Origin: Morchella semilibera
Taxonomy: Eukaryota > Ascomycota > Pezizomycetes > Pezizales > Morchellaceae
Length of the DNA stretch: 64,000 nucleotides
Assembly (NCBI GenBank): GCA_009192285.1
Contig: WBVU01000004.1
Span: 2,006,001-2,070,000, forward strand
Direction of reading: 5' to 3'
Shown: piece by piece, positions 50,301 through 64,000 of the stretch
How positions within the stretch are numbered: position 1 is the first letter of the stretch
How the letters are laid out: each line of letters begins with the position of its first letter
Notes under the pieces: generated by a model
The model's database searches: none
Seen by the model: only the letters and a program-made list of their open reading frames with translations
What the model was told of the DNA's origin: nothing
Made by a program: the position numbers and the translations under genes

Positions 50301-51907
50301 AATTGCATGTAGTAACAACCACAGTCTAAAAAAGATGTGGTAGCAATTGCTCGTTCGCCTTTTTCGGCCACCTGTAAGCTATAACCCGTGACATCCCTGG
50401 TTTCTCTTCCGTCTGGACCTTGGGGAGATGATATCGAAAGAGATTTCCGACGAGACTGGTGTCAAACGGTGTTACCAATAGGAATTTCCCCAAATCAACA
50501 GAATTGCCAACCCGTGTTTCAATTTTTTTTTTTGCCAAGGGGTAAATTACCGTTATCGACTACCAATGCGTGTCCATTCCTACCACCTATCGACATGGAG
50601 GAAGGGGGGGGGGGGAAGAGAGGGGGGGGGGAGAAGGTACATGTGTATATGTAGAGATGTAGTAGCATTGACCACAAGGTATAAGGTTCTGTGAACGATG
50701 AGCTGTAAAACTTATGACACAAACTCAAAGGCAGAGCAGAAGGTTGAGGAAAAAGGATCACATGTGTACCGTGCAAAACATCTCAGAGGTCGTGGGTTGT
50801 ATGTGTTAGGTGGCACGCGGGTCGAACTCTAATGTCACGGTTTGGAACGGTACGGTACGTAAGGCGGAAAAACATAGGGCGGGCTTTGGCTATAAAACAG
50901 CCGTGTCAAAATAACTCCGGGAGCCCCCCCCCCCCCCTTCCTCCTCCCCAGCTAGATATTTTTTTTTTTAAAAAAATGGCCTGCCACTGCCTGCTGCTGC
51001 TGCAGGTGCCGATTTTGCACTGGATGGGGTTTTCATTGCCCATCACGCCCCAACGGCAATAAGGGCTGCAGTGACCCTAATCCTCGGAATTCATTGGTCT
51101 CAGAGCCTTCCTCGGTGGGTCCAATTAGGTGAACATTCACATGTTTTCTTCACTATTGTTGACGGCATTGGTTGGAGGTTGGCCAAGGTAGTCTGGTTCG
51201 AGATAAAAAAAGATCCGGCAAATAGTTTAAGCATGGCTGTATATGTATGCCAACAATTAATTTTTTTTCCTTCTCTCTTTCGATATCTTAGACCATGCAT
51301 GCTATGTATAATTACACCTTTATGAACCTTGAAACGTAACCCAAGCCCCTACAAAAAAAAAGATAGCGAACAAAGGGAAAAAAAAAGCGGAAAAAAATGA
51401 CCCCCCTATGCAAAAACGAAAGAAAGTTAGGTCTTCATTCCTCACGAAGAATGTAGCGAAAACAAACGAATGTACGGATGGAGGTATGTCGATAAATGCA
51501 AACAAAGTGCAAGTATAGTAAAACAATCAAAAGAATTTTAACAAAACGAGCCCGTTGTGCGCCAGATCATCATTCAATCCCCAATTTGATAAAAACAGGA
51601 AGGAAAAGGAAAGAAAAGAAATGAGCCGTAACAGATTAACAAAAGTCCAAGGGAAAAAGATAAACGAGAGTTAGAAAACGAGAGTAGAAACAAAAGAAAG
51701 AAGCCATCCAGAACACGATCAACAAGAAGTGAAGTAACTAAAAACCAAAAAAAATAAATACAACGGGGATAGAATAACCTGGAAACCTGGAACATAAGGA
51801 ATCCGCATCTTAGGTTTCTGGTTTAGTGGCCTGGGCCATATAGTGCAGGAATCTAGATTTATGAACAGTTAGGTTCCCCTGAGTTATAATCTACAATTAC
51901 TTGAAGA
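47306..51907. other. Intergenic, no gene seen; G/C homopolymers
   Basis: No recognisable gene in 4.6 kb. The stretch is notable for homopolymers: A10 followed by G10-T-G8-T-G7 at 47996-48032 (strong G-quadruplex potential), C10 at 48385-48394, G12 and G10 at 50604-50631, and C14 at 50924-50937 followed by T/A runs. Five TACATGTA copies occur between 47796 and about 49566. Short open frames on both strands overlap each other and show no domains. Confidence 0.5.
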
Positions 51908-54310
<2,403 letters not shown>

Positions 54311-56130
54311 GGGCGTTGAGTTCGTCGACCAATCCGTGGAGGATGTATTCGGGGGGGTGTCGTCGACATGCCCGGCGAACGGGCCGACGGGGGAAGTGAG
54401 GACGGAATGGTGTTGGATTGTGAATTGAAATAATCGTGACTCCTGTAGGGTAACGTGGCGAAGTTGGGAAAAGTTTTAGCTGCCAATTTAAACAGCCTAT
54501 ATATTTTTTATATCCTAACTATTGAATTTTTTTTTTCTTTCTTTCTTTTATCCACGCCAGACAGAAGTGATTGTTGAGCGTTGGGGGAACAATAGTATGT
54601 ATACGTATTAGGTGGCGGTATTAGAATAGTAGTAACTAACAACGTAATAATAAGCGTTGGCGCTGTGGCCAGAGTTAGTTTATTCTCGGTACGTAGTTGT
54701 TGAATAGTAGTAGTTTATATATTCCGGCGTGGGGCTTCCAGTTGTGACGACAGTTGACGTTCACGGGCCAAGGAAGAATAAGAACAGAGAGGGAGAGAGA
54801 GGGAGAGAGAGGGGAGAAAGGAGTAGAAGAGGAGGGATGGGATGAGTTTGAAATAGTTGTGAGGGGGGCAGTTGTAGTGGGAGGTGGTTGCAGGTGAATG
54901 TTAATTAACTAGCAGTATTGGTAAGTGGCGGCGAACAGTAATGTACTCACTAGTACAATAAGAGTAGTAAGGGAAAAAAAAATTGATGTTTGTCTCTAAG
55001 TAAGTCAAATGTCGGTCAAGGTATGATCATGGTATTCCTAGTTGCGTCGTGACACTCCCTCTTTTGTCTTTATCTGGTGGACTCTAGTGGTACGGTCCAG
55101 GTAGAGCAGCGAGCAGCAGCAGCAGCAGCAGCAGCAGTGTCTCAATCGAGCGGGCGATTGCAGGGAGGGCTCTACTAAGTAGTAACTAACATGAGCCACC
55201 ACATAAACACCGGAGATTAGTATATGATTAATCTAGCAGGAATGCGAGATATAATTGGAATTCGAGTAAAGTGACAGACAGGGGTGTGGGGGTAGCTACA
55301 CACTGGACTGGCCGTTATGTGTTGCGAGAGTGAGAGAGTAAGAGAGAAATTGAGAGAGAGAGAGAGAGGGAGAGAGAGAGAGAGAGAGAGAGGCGATCCA
55401 AAGCGAGGAGGATCTCACTGGTACACTCACATTCAGGCGACGGATAGATAGAAAGGGGTTCCCCCCTTCACTCTCTCTCTTCGTACGTACCAGAAACTAT
55501 GGTGGCCAAGTATGTATATGTCCAACAAGAAATAACAACACAGGAATACGGTACTTTACTGTGATTACAGACACAGGCCTAGACAACAAGTAAGGGCTCC
55601 ACCCACGAAAGAACAACGGAAGGGAAAAGTCTTAAGGGAAGGGTGTAATGAATGTTTGCTTCCTCGGCAGGAATGATCGTGAGGATGATCACGATCATAC
55701 ATCATCAAAAAAAAATTATTTGATTACAACCATAACGGTTACAGGCCACATCCATAGATGGTAATAATAATAACATTGGTAATAAAACGATTGTACTACA
55801 TTAAGTGATAGTAAAGTGGACCAACAGCAACAACAACAACACTACATGTAATTACTATACTTACGAGATACCGTGCGGGAAAAATGAAGTCTAAGGGAGG
55901 AAAGATCAACTATTAAGCCCTATTCGTTTTTACTACCGTTCACTGGATATGTGCACATGTGTGGGTGTGTGGAGGCGGTGTGTGCGAGTGTGGGTGGGAC
56001 TCGAAACTAGATGGACCATGAGTAACTAAACTTACATGAAAAAAGGGATGACGACTCGGACGAACAATTCAGAAGTAAACCACCACCACCACCGGGAACA
56101 CGGATATGTGTAAAACGAGGTACATACAGA
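54311..56130. other. Upstream region of the polyQ gene; simple repeats
   Basis: No coding frame is evident. The 1.8 kb upstream of the polyQ gene's ATG contains polypurine GAGAGGGA repeats (about 54785-54830), an (AGC)8 run (about 55112-55137), a (GA)n run (about 55330-55392) and one TACATGTA (about 55843). The Helitron's 3' terminus abuts its right edge. This may be a long 5' leader with introns, which I could not define. Confidence 0.5.
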
Positions 56131-56147
56131 CTAGGGGTTGGCCACCT

Positions 56148-56161
56148 CGCGACCGCGAGTT
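56148..56161 (-). repeat. Subterminal hairpin of the Helitron 3' end
   Basis: CTCGC and GCGAG form a 5 bp GC-rich stem with a four-base loop. On the minus strand it precedes the CTAG terminus (56131) by 13 bases, as in canonical Helitrons, where it acts as the transposition terminator. Confidence 0.8.
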
Positions 56162-56338
56162 GCGAATGCAAGTTATAGTGAGTGCATATATTTGGGTAAG
56201 GATTTATTCTTAAATCATACAATATACAGAATACAGAAATTAGATAGAAAAAAAATACTGAAAAAAAATACAAAGTGAACAATACTACCCTGTTCTACCA
56301 TCCAATCCAATCTTTGAAAATTACCCAGGCGATCTATT

Positions 56339-56843
56339 CTGTAGTTAGCCATATCGTTTCAAAGAGTAGAGGAAAGGGGGAATTCACTTACTTTTTGTTA
56401 GTCAGTAGAATATATTTGGCCTACACCAATTCCGTAAAGTATACGCATTACCTATGGTTGTGTTAGTAATAGTTAATAAAAATACTGGAAATAGATACAT
56501 ACCGTATTCTACAAAAACCTTCAACTACCTTCAATACAAACTCTGTCAAACAGAGGCTGTCCGTCGACTATATTTATATTAGTAATACTGAATAATAATA
56601 CTTAAGCTTGATACATACCATTTCCCAGAAATCCATCGGCTACCTCCAATACCTATTCTACCAAGTACAACCAATGTCGAGATCCTGTAAATTTGTTAGT
56701 AAATAATTAATCGCAATAGGAATTCACCTACCATCCTGCACCACGATTCCGCCCCAATAACATTCACTACCAATCATATTCCACCGCAAATAATCTAGAA
56801 TTGTTAGTATAAAGCGAAACTGAAAAGCAATAACATTACTTAC
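56339..56843 (-). repeat. Ladder of five candidate introns in a degenerate tandem repeat
   Basis: Read on the minus strand downstream of the transposase stop (56959), five intron-like segments follow one another: 56843-56795 (49 nt), 56731-56685 (47), 56618-56568 (51), 56502-56452 (51) and 56391-56339 (53). Donors are GTAAGT, GTAGGT, GTATGT, GTATGT and GTAAGT; branch sites are TACTAAC, TACTAAC, TACTAAT, TACTAAC and GCTAAC; all end in AG. The intervening exons are 63, 66, 65 and 60 nt. Exons resemble one another (GGTAGAATAGGTATTGGAGG-like strings recur), and introns 3 and 4 are close copies, so the unit of about 115 bp appears amplified. Splicing yields no long frame: every joined frame soon meets a stop. 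Confidence 0.7.
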
Positions 56844-56958
56844 CGCCTTTGAGTAGCGTGATAATAGAACTCTACCCAATACTACAACCAAATAATATAA
56901 AACCCAAGTGAAATAAAAGAAAATACAACGCATACAAACATAAGAAAACAACAATAAT

Positions 56959-59900
56959 TTATAACAATACTTCTGGATATACCACATTTTCAGTCTGTAA
57001 CCCCCGTTCCTCCATTTGCAGTACTCTTAACCCTCCGATATTGGTAACCCTTGATAACGCCACATACAATTGCCCATGAGAAAATGGTGCAGACCGCAAA
57101 TCCACTCCTACAACATCCAATGACTGCCCTTGTGACTTGTTTACCGACATAGCAAAGCACAATCGAATAGGAAATTGCCTCCTTGTTAGGATGAATGGCA
57201 GTTCCTTTTCGTTAGTTGATAACTTTATCCTTGGAATAACCTTAACATGCCCATCAAAATCTCCGCCTAAGATCCTAGCCTCAATACACCGCTGCTCGAG
57301 TCGGGTGATAGTCATTCGCGTTCCATTACATAAACCTTGTTTTGGATAAAGATTTCTCAGAAGGATCACTGGAGCTCCTATTTTTAACTTAAGGTTGGAG
57401 GGTGGTATTGAGGCAGGATTCAAGCTCTGGAGATATTCAACAGGCAACGCATTGGCTTCTTCTTCAGAATTATCAAGACTAACAGCATCAACCGCATAGT
57501 AATTATGTACTTCGCCTGGTAACTGCCCAAGAACTATATCATTAAACTCTGCAACAGTATCATTACGCATCGCAAGGATTGCTCTCCCTAAAAATGCTTG
57601 ATGGTTTACACCTGCACCTCCAACTAAGTCAGGGGGAAAAACATGCTGACAGAGATCTAAGACCGTGGTACACCGCTGAATGAATGGGGGAAGATTTATA
57701 ACCCCTTGCCACAGACGTTCATGGGACATAAGACCAAGCCAACTTCCGAACTCATTATTTTCTCTACCACTACGCACTCTCATATTGATCCGTAGACGAA
57801 GCAGTTCAAAGCGTGGCCACAGGATCGACCGCTGAAAACATGCCTCAACTGTTGACCCACGGTTACCTCTTGGGACCACTGGAAGAATCTGTGCAAAATC
57901 ACCACCAAGAATGATTGGGATACCACCAAATAGTGCATCATCTCCGGAACCACACACATCATTAAGTGTTCTATTAACTGCCTCGAAGCAGTACTTATGC
58001 TGCATCGGTACCTCATCCCAAATTATGAGTGCAGTCTGCTTAAGCAGGCCGGCTAACATACTATTCCGACTAATATTGCATACCGATGTTTCATTTATAT
58101 TAATTGGAATTTTGAACCGAGAGTGCGATGTGCGGCCACCTGGGAGGAGCTGTGCAGCAATTCCAGAGGAGGCAACACAGAGAACAATCTTTTCTTGAGA
58201 ACGGAAGTGATTACACAACGCTTTATACAAAAACGTCTTTCCTGTTCCTGCTGGTCCTTGCAGAAAAAATTGCCCAGATCCTGTGTTGCTAACTGTCTCA
58301 ACGATTTTATTGAAACATTCCAGTTGATCATCATTTAGTTGTAGCACCCGTTCAGCTCGTAGCATTTCCTCCATACCCCAGTCGTAATTTAGCTCTGCAG
58401 CAATCATTTCATTCCCAGCAGATCGATTCCAATCAAATGTATACTCCGGTAGCCCAAAGTCGGAAAGATTCTTGTTAGAATCTGCAAGCATGCGAGCAAT
58501 AAGGTACAACCCGTAGTCAAGATGAGGGTCCGGGAAATCAGCTGGAACATTGAGAAAAGGGTTGTTCCGTAACGTATTTGGTAGATCATCACATATATTT
58601 GGCGCGAATTGATTCCATAGAGCAGTAGGATCGGTTACATCTCCAAAAAGAATTGCCGTTGAAAAGAGTGTACGTAGTGAGGACCCGCTTGAGAATATAA
58701 CTGCCTCATTGAAGCATTGTATCCACTCCTGATCATCATCCAATAAACCGAGAGCAATACAGGCAGCTTTGAAAGTTGGTTGAAGAACGTTATTGATTGT
58801 TCTCAAATGTTCGAAAGATTTGGCACCCCGTATGACCGTCAGTAACAAACGTAGATAATATTTTTCCCCCATCATAGGATTACAGTGATAAATCCGACCA
58901 ATGGCAGTTCCTTGCTTACGCCTGCACCATCTTCTCGACTGGCAATTATAAGTAAAATGAGCGGGGAACTCGTGATAGAGATATTGTCTACCATCTTCAT
59001 TTTCAGCATTATACTGAAAATGAGCCATCAGTGTTGAACGTGTTCTATCCATCAGTTGCAACAGTTCCTCATGAGTAGCATTAGCATTATAAACGATTGG
59101 TTGCTCTCCTGGTAAGTGAATAGCCAGATGAGTAACAGATGGTTGTTCCTCATGCATAGCGTATTCAAACAGTCTCCAAACAGCTTCAGTCGGTCCAATA
59201 TATCGGCCTTGGAGATACCGCTGCACCTCATCCAGTTCCCCACCAACTTGCAGAGTTGTCCGGTCAGATCCTTTATATATATATTTGTGTATATATTTTA
59301 TAGCTTGCACTGAGGCGCAAACCTCCACATTGATATGTGCTTTGTATCGCCAGGACAGATATGGGTTATAAGGTACTACCCATCGGTTGTCAAGATCGAA
59401 AGTTGCTTGTCCTGTTGCTGAACCTCGTAAAGGTACTGTGTGAATCCTCCCATTATTTCTCCTTCGGTATAGTGGGTAACCATCTTCTTGAACCACCGTT
59501 TCAGACTGGAAGGCTTTCGGGTACCTTTTGGAACAGGTTTTAGTACCTGCAGGAGAGGTTGCTGTCATACATGGTGAATTCGGATTAGCGTTCCCGCAAG
59601 GCCCGTGAACCATACAGCTTTTGATAATTGCTTCAAGCTCCCCATGTGGATCTGTTGCTGGATCAGGGAATTCTGCACAGACTATTTGATCAATGCGGTC
59701 GGCGTCTATAAATCTATCATCTGGATGCAGGAATAAGAGTAAATGCATGTGCGGCAGGCCACGTTTTTGATACTCAATAGTCCAAACACAGCCTAAATAT
59801 CTACCAAATACATTCTTGTGCTTTAACTCCTTGAGAACCTCCTGTTGTTTCATATGGAATACCCTTGCTACCAAATCAGGTCTATCCACAGCCGTTTGAC

Positions 59901-61564
59901 CTGGTTTCAACTCCGCTACAATCTCTGTCCACTTGGGATTTGCAGTAAAAGTGATAAAGAGCGTGGGCCGGCCAAAATGACGAACAATCGCCATAGAGTC
60001 TTGAAATAGCTGTTGCATATACCGGTCACCACCGGTATAGCTGCTCGGTAGAATAATTCTTCGCCCCGTCTCTTCAGGATTAAAGTCTTGTTGAATCAAC
60101 GCATCTGCAAGCCCATTGTACAAATCTGAACGGAGCTGATTTTGGTTCAAACGGATCCAGTTTAATTTATTTTGATCACAGACAGCCCACGCATCAACCA
60201 AATATTGCTGTAACAGCCTTTGCCCTAAGAACAATGTTTTTGGCTCTGTTCCCCGCTCATGTAACCGGTATCTAATGTATGTGAGTATTAATTCATTATA
60301 TATTTTTATCGAAGAGTCAAATTTACCTATAAAAAGCGCGTTGGCTTATTCGAAGATTTTTCCGTGTGCCTCTTTCATTTCGTAGCTCAAGGCTCCAATG
60401 GTAACCCAAGTCACCATAGGGGAATAACAAAACGTAATGCAACGGCATATACGCAGCATGATTTGGATTTATAACACTGAACAGATTGTTCTCCGTAGGG
60501 TTTCGGTATGCAAGTACTATGTCTCGGAAACCTGCTTGACCGTATTCATCTGGAAGTATAACCGCTACTTCATTGCTTGTAGGCAAATTCTCACGGCGTC
60601 GGTCTGCCCCACTCTCCATAATCAATTGTAGCTGAGGATTCAGTAGTACTCGTGCATTCCCATCCTCAGAAGACGCAGAGGCTAAACGTTCTTTTGCTGT
60701 TTTATAAACCCCAACAAAAGGATTTACATTGTTTAACTCATTTGTTAGTCGTTCCAAAATAGTAACGTTCAAGGTAGGATGTCGTTCTTGACGTGCCTGA
60801 GCAGCATACCGTGGATCATAGAAATAAAGTTGCGCAAAAGTTGGTACTGCAGCGGGAGCGGGATCTAGTGGGCCCTGTAAATGATAAAGTTCCCCATGTA
60901 TTTGAAAACATGTAACTCCTGCTCCAACTCTTTCAGCCAGTCTATTATCAGCACTATATTTCACCGAGGTAAATGCTAATGCTGAATTGTACTCTCTGAT
61001 TTTGTTTCTGAACCCTCTTGCAACAGTATCCAATGATTCCAACAAATACCGTAAATACTCAGGTGCTGGGCGTAAATCAGGTAAGGTGACATCCCCCTTT
61101 TTGCAACAGCTCTCAAAACGTGGCACAGTTAAACTGCTACCATGAATCCTTTCGGTTATCCAATGTGCGGCATTGCACTCACTACATATAATTGTCATTC
61201 CCCCGAGGTTCAAGGATTTCCAACGTTGCTGTGAAGATAGAAATGCTAGAGGCAACAGCGGAGGTCTTTGCGGTCTTGCGACTACCTATAGAATCTTTAA
61301 GTATCAAAAAATCTCAAATAATTTGCTTATTGACTTACATGTATATAATTATTTTCGTCAGCATTACGTATCCGATTCCGCCTTTGTCTCCTCAATGTAT
61401 CTCTGTCCTAATTGTAATCATCAGATTTATTTCCAATATTATTATCCCATTTTACTACTTACTATACAATCCCGACATTGTTTTCGTGGCCGACCTTCTC
61501 GATCAAGATTGAAATCCTGCGAAGGTTTTTCCCTCCTGCATCTTATACATCTGATTGTTGACAT
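56959..61564 (-). CDS. Helitron RepHel transposase (HUH nuclease plus PIF1-like helicase), 4 exons
   Basis: Exons are 61564-61463, 61407-61339, 61285-60327 and 60271-56959, giving about 1480 aa. Exon 1 has a CxxC...CxxC zinc-finger-like module (CIRC and CRDC). Exon 3 starts the Helitron_like_N region (SLNLGGMTIICSECNAAHW). The Rep part carries FITFTANPKW, the HUH motif GLPHMHLLLFL (about residue 555) and the two-tyrosine motif KYIHKYIYKG (about 700). The SF1 helicase part has Walker A GPAGTGKTFLYKAL, Walker B IIWDEVPM, GGDFAQILPVV, and the closing VNKSQGQSLDVVGVDL and QLYVALSRVTN. The enzyme nicks and unwinds DNA for rolling-circle-like transposition. Introns (61462-61408, 61338-61286, 60326-60272) all have GTAAGT or GTAAAT donors and AG ends, and the last restores AFYRYRLHERG. 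All catalytic residues are present, so activity is plausible. The ATG choice at 61564 rests on the CxxC exon. Confidence 0.92.
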
Positions 61565-64000
61565 TGTAGTAAGGATATCAGTCAAGAAGTGATTCTTGAG
61601 TCCCGTTAAACTATGTAGTCTTTTCGAAGAGTCAGGTATCAGCTTTATGTATCAGGTAATCATCAAAAATAGAGGCTAAAAATCTAACATACAATTCTTG
61701 GTTGGTATTAATAATACCGTGAGAGCTGGGTGTGAATTTTGTATGGTAATCAGTAGATGATGGATAATATTCAATAAATTTGTATAAAATATCAAAAAGT
61801 ATTTCCAATAATATTGGTATGAGGAATGGATCAAATAATATTGGTGGTCAAAAAGTGTTGGTTGGAGCAGTAGATCAAAAAGTATTGGTTGCAGGCAACA
61901 GTAGAGGAGAGAGGTTCATTCAACACCCAGCTCTCATATACCCACCGGTGTCATGAGCGGGGGTGTCGGCGCCTTGACGCTCCAGGGGTTATTTTCAGGG
62001 TCGAAAACGGGTCTTTTTTGGTGGGATTCCGCAACTCCGCATTTTTTTCTGGACTTAGCGAAAATTTCATGTGGCAACCGACAGGAACACCAAATTTTGG
62101 AGCGCACCCACGGGCGCAAGCAGGGTAACTACTGCAGGCAGGGTAACCTGCCAAGTAAACTCGCAAATGAATGTAATCTAGTACATAGTAGACAGTAATC
62201 GATTACGGATAATACAAGGCAGGTAACTTGAGAACGAATTATATTATGAATTATAAAAAAGGGAAGATCAGGAAATAGAGTTGTCGGTCATACAGTTATT
62301 ATTCTTAATATGAGGAGGTTATGCATGCACAGTACCCACTTACCTACCTACTCTACTTGGACTAACAAAAGATAATTATTTACCAGAAATCTGTACTAAT
62401 CCCTGCTGTACTTGAAACCTCGTACAACCGATCAGAGCCGTATTCCCGGGTTGGAGGAGGAGTGGGCCACCACGGTCATTCCGCCACCTTCTAGTTCTCC
62501 ATACCTCCCATACCGAGTGAGTAGGGTATGTATGCACCTGGGTAGGTACCTAGCGCACATACCTGGACCATAGACCCCCCCCCCTCCCTTCCCCTAACCA
62601 CTCAACCAATCAACGTTAGCGGTAGTCATTAGAGTTGATACACTTTTGGCTGGGAATTATGTCTCTTACACTAGTACTGTACCTGCTAGGCGTGTAGTGC
62701 CAACCCCCAAAATCAACCAATCAAAAGTGCCAGGAAAAAGCCCCGCGTTCGATTATGGTCTGTGTTCATGCTCTTATATAGATCGACGTCGACCTCTCCA
62801 CTGCTGCTGGGCACAAGCTAAATACTTCCCGGGTGCCTTGAACCGAGCCCGATGGCGCACACTTCGCAGATATCTATGTAAGTACATGTATCCATAGGTA
62901 GTCCGGATCTCTCTGAGCTTTGACCGTAGGGATTTTTTCTAAAAAGGCCAGAGACAAACAGGAAGAGGAGAAAGGGTTAAGAATGAAATAAAAAGATAAA
63001 ATGGACAAATCACGGCGTGCGTGTGACCGCTTTCGGTGGGGGGTAGGACAATATTGCTTTTTATGACAGAGCAAATCAAGCAACCGGAAACGCAAAGGAG
63101 AAAACCAGCTGGAAAATCGCGGGCTTATCAATAATGTCGTTCTCATTTCAACCCTATCTTCACTAGTCCATTGTACTCTTCCATTGTAATACTACATAGT
63201 AATACTACTCTCCAGGATATGAATGGTTATGTGGAAGGATTCTATGCCCTGTTACAATAGGCCTGCGTCGGCACCCGTTCTCGGCGGCCGGCCACATCAA
63301 TTGAAACGTTTCCCTTTATCTATTCTTCTTACCGAAATACGTTTCAACAATCTATCTGTAAGCCAGCTATATGTGGGTATATAAAGCAGAGTAGTAAGTC
63401 CTCTTTGTTTGTAACATCTGTTCTTCAAGTTGTATCAGCTGATTTAGATTTTGTTATTGATTGACGCAGACGCAAGCAGTAGAACGAACCAACTAAAGTA
63501 AAACATGTTTCGAGATTGAGATTCATCAGATCTAGACCTGGTCACAGACTTGAGCATACGCACATAATTCGATTACTTACATGTACTTCTAAGCCCCTCA
63601 CGACGTCCCTGTAGAGAACTTGTGTAAATATAAACGTTTATCTACATGTAGTCACGATCACTCATGTCTGTGAATTATAATTGTATGTAAAGTACAAATA
63701 ATAGCAGCCAAGCCCTCAAGTAACGATGTCTTGGCATGAAACTCCCAGTACTCTGGCGAGGGTATTGATATCTTGACTTGCCATAGTACCGGTACTGTAG
63801 GCACGTCGCAAGCCGCGCGAGTCAACCTATAGGAAAGCTTTAATGATACCCTCTAGAATTAGAGCCGCGCAAGCTGTTGCAAAAAGAAAAAGAAAAAGAA
63901 AAAGAAAAAAAGGGACTTGATTTTGGATGACGAATACTGGCATCTTTTGTTAAGCGTGTTAGCGTGATATATATATCTATGCTACAAAAGTACAACATGC
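61565..64000. other. Helitron upstream region and right flank, no gene seen
   Basis: Between 61797 and 61900 lie about four degenerate copies of a TCAAAAAGTATTGGTT-like unit. A 14 bp inverted repeat (TGAGAGCTGGGTGT, 61720-61733, with its complement at about 61922-61935) spans that block, and a TATA-like GGTATATGA on the minus strand near 61932-61942 could serve the transposase. A GC-rich segment runs from 61935 to 62130, with the hairpin GGCAGG-GTAA-CCTGCC near 62135-62150. Further right are a C10 run (62575-62584), three TACATGTA copies (about 62883, about 63579, 63643) and an (AAAAAG)n run near 63874-63910. No gene is recognisable. Confidence 0.5.

Larger units (their letters stand above)
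56131..61874 (-). mobile_element. Helitron, apparently autonomous
   Basis: The element encodes a RepHel transposase and its 3' terminus has the canonical form. Read on the minus strand, a GC hairpin (CTCGC-GGTC-GCGAG, 56148-56161) is followed 13 bases later by CTAG (56134-56131) and then T, matching the Helitron rule CTRR|T with a subterminal hairpin. The 5' terminus is not settled: a candidate A|TCTACTGC lies at 61874/61875, but a GC-rich block to about 62130 could also belong to the element, so the right boundary given is tentative. There is no target duplication, as expected. The transposase frame shows no stop codons or mutation pattern typical of RIP. The segment 56131-56958 between transposase and terminus holds the intron ladder described separately. 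Confidence 0.85.

Noticed and set aside
56724-56987. Minus-strand 87-codon frame overlapping the transposase end
   Set aside because: It runs through two of the candidate introns and its sequence is explained by the repeated exon-intron units.

Overview
The window looks like nuclear DNA of a filamentous ascomycete (Pezizomycotina). The evidence is small GT-AG introns (mostly 47-110 nt) with CTAAC/CTGAC-type branch sites, a fungal bZIP factor, a LaeA-like methyltransferase, secreted pectinolytic enzymes, an ACR3 arsenite exporter and a PHM7/CSC1-type channel. A plant-associated lifestyle is suggested by the pectate lyase/pectin methylesterase pair; the class (Leotiomycetes would fit) is only a guess. 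Fifteen chromosomal genes are supported, plus one large Helitron and two ~80 bp TA-flanked MITEs. Gene density is low: several gaps of 3-7 kb hold no recognisable gene. I found no rRNA, tRNA or CRISPR. All exon coordinates were deduced by eye from splice signals and family conservation.

Layout: a secreted CAP/PR-1-like protein (1707-2444, -); a divergent arsenic-resistance pair, ACR3 exporter (4627-5945, -) and CX5R rhodanese-fold arsenate reductase (6401-7452, +); a bZIP factor (11737-13210, +); a MARVEL-like membrane protein, a NADAR protein and an F-box-like/ankyrin protein (16014-20829, all -); MITE 1 (21837-21917); a small hypothetical protein (24205-24627, +) convergent with a five-exon LaeA-like methyltransferase (24909-26116, -); MITE 2 (26973-27051); a divergent secreted pectin pair, PL1 lyase (30542-32121, -) and CE8 esterase (33423-34545, +); a CSC1/PHM7-type channel (36154-38989, -); a gene-free, partly AT-rich stretch of 6.7 kb; a histidine-acid-phosphatase family protein (45712-47305, -); a polyglutamine/coiled-coil nuclear-type protein with a one-base frame break in a G7 run (51908-54310, -); and a Helitron (3' end at 56131; transposase 56959-61564, -).

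Functional themes: the arsenic pair reduces arsenate and extrudes arsenite; the pectin pair demethylates and cleaves pectin and shares one upstream region. The bZIP factor and LaeA-like methyltransferase are regulatory candidates, but no secondary-metabolite biosynthetic gene lies nearby.

Most unusual signals: (1) five consecutive short, well-formed candidate introns separated by 60-66 nt exons, in a degenerate repeat between the Helitron transposase stop codon and the element's 3' terminus; (2) the palindrome TACATGTA occurring about 33 times, all outside coding exons, where about one is expected; (3) about fourteen G or C homopolymers of 10 bases or more, all in non-coding DNA; (4) the apparently intact four-exon Helitron itself; (5) the polyQ gene's single-base frame break.
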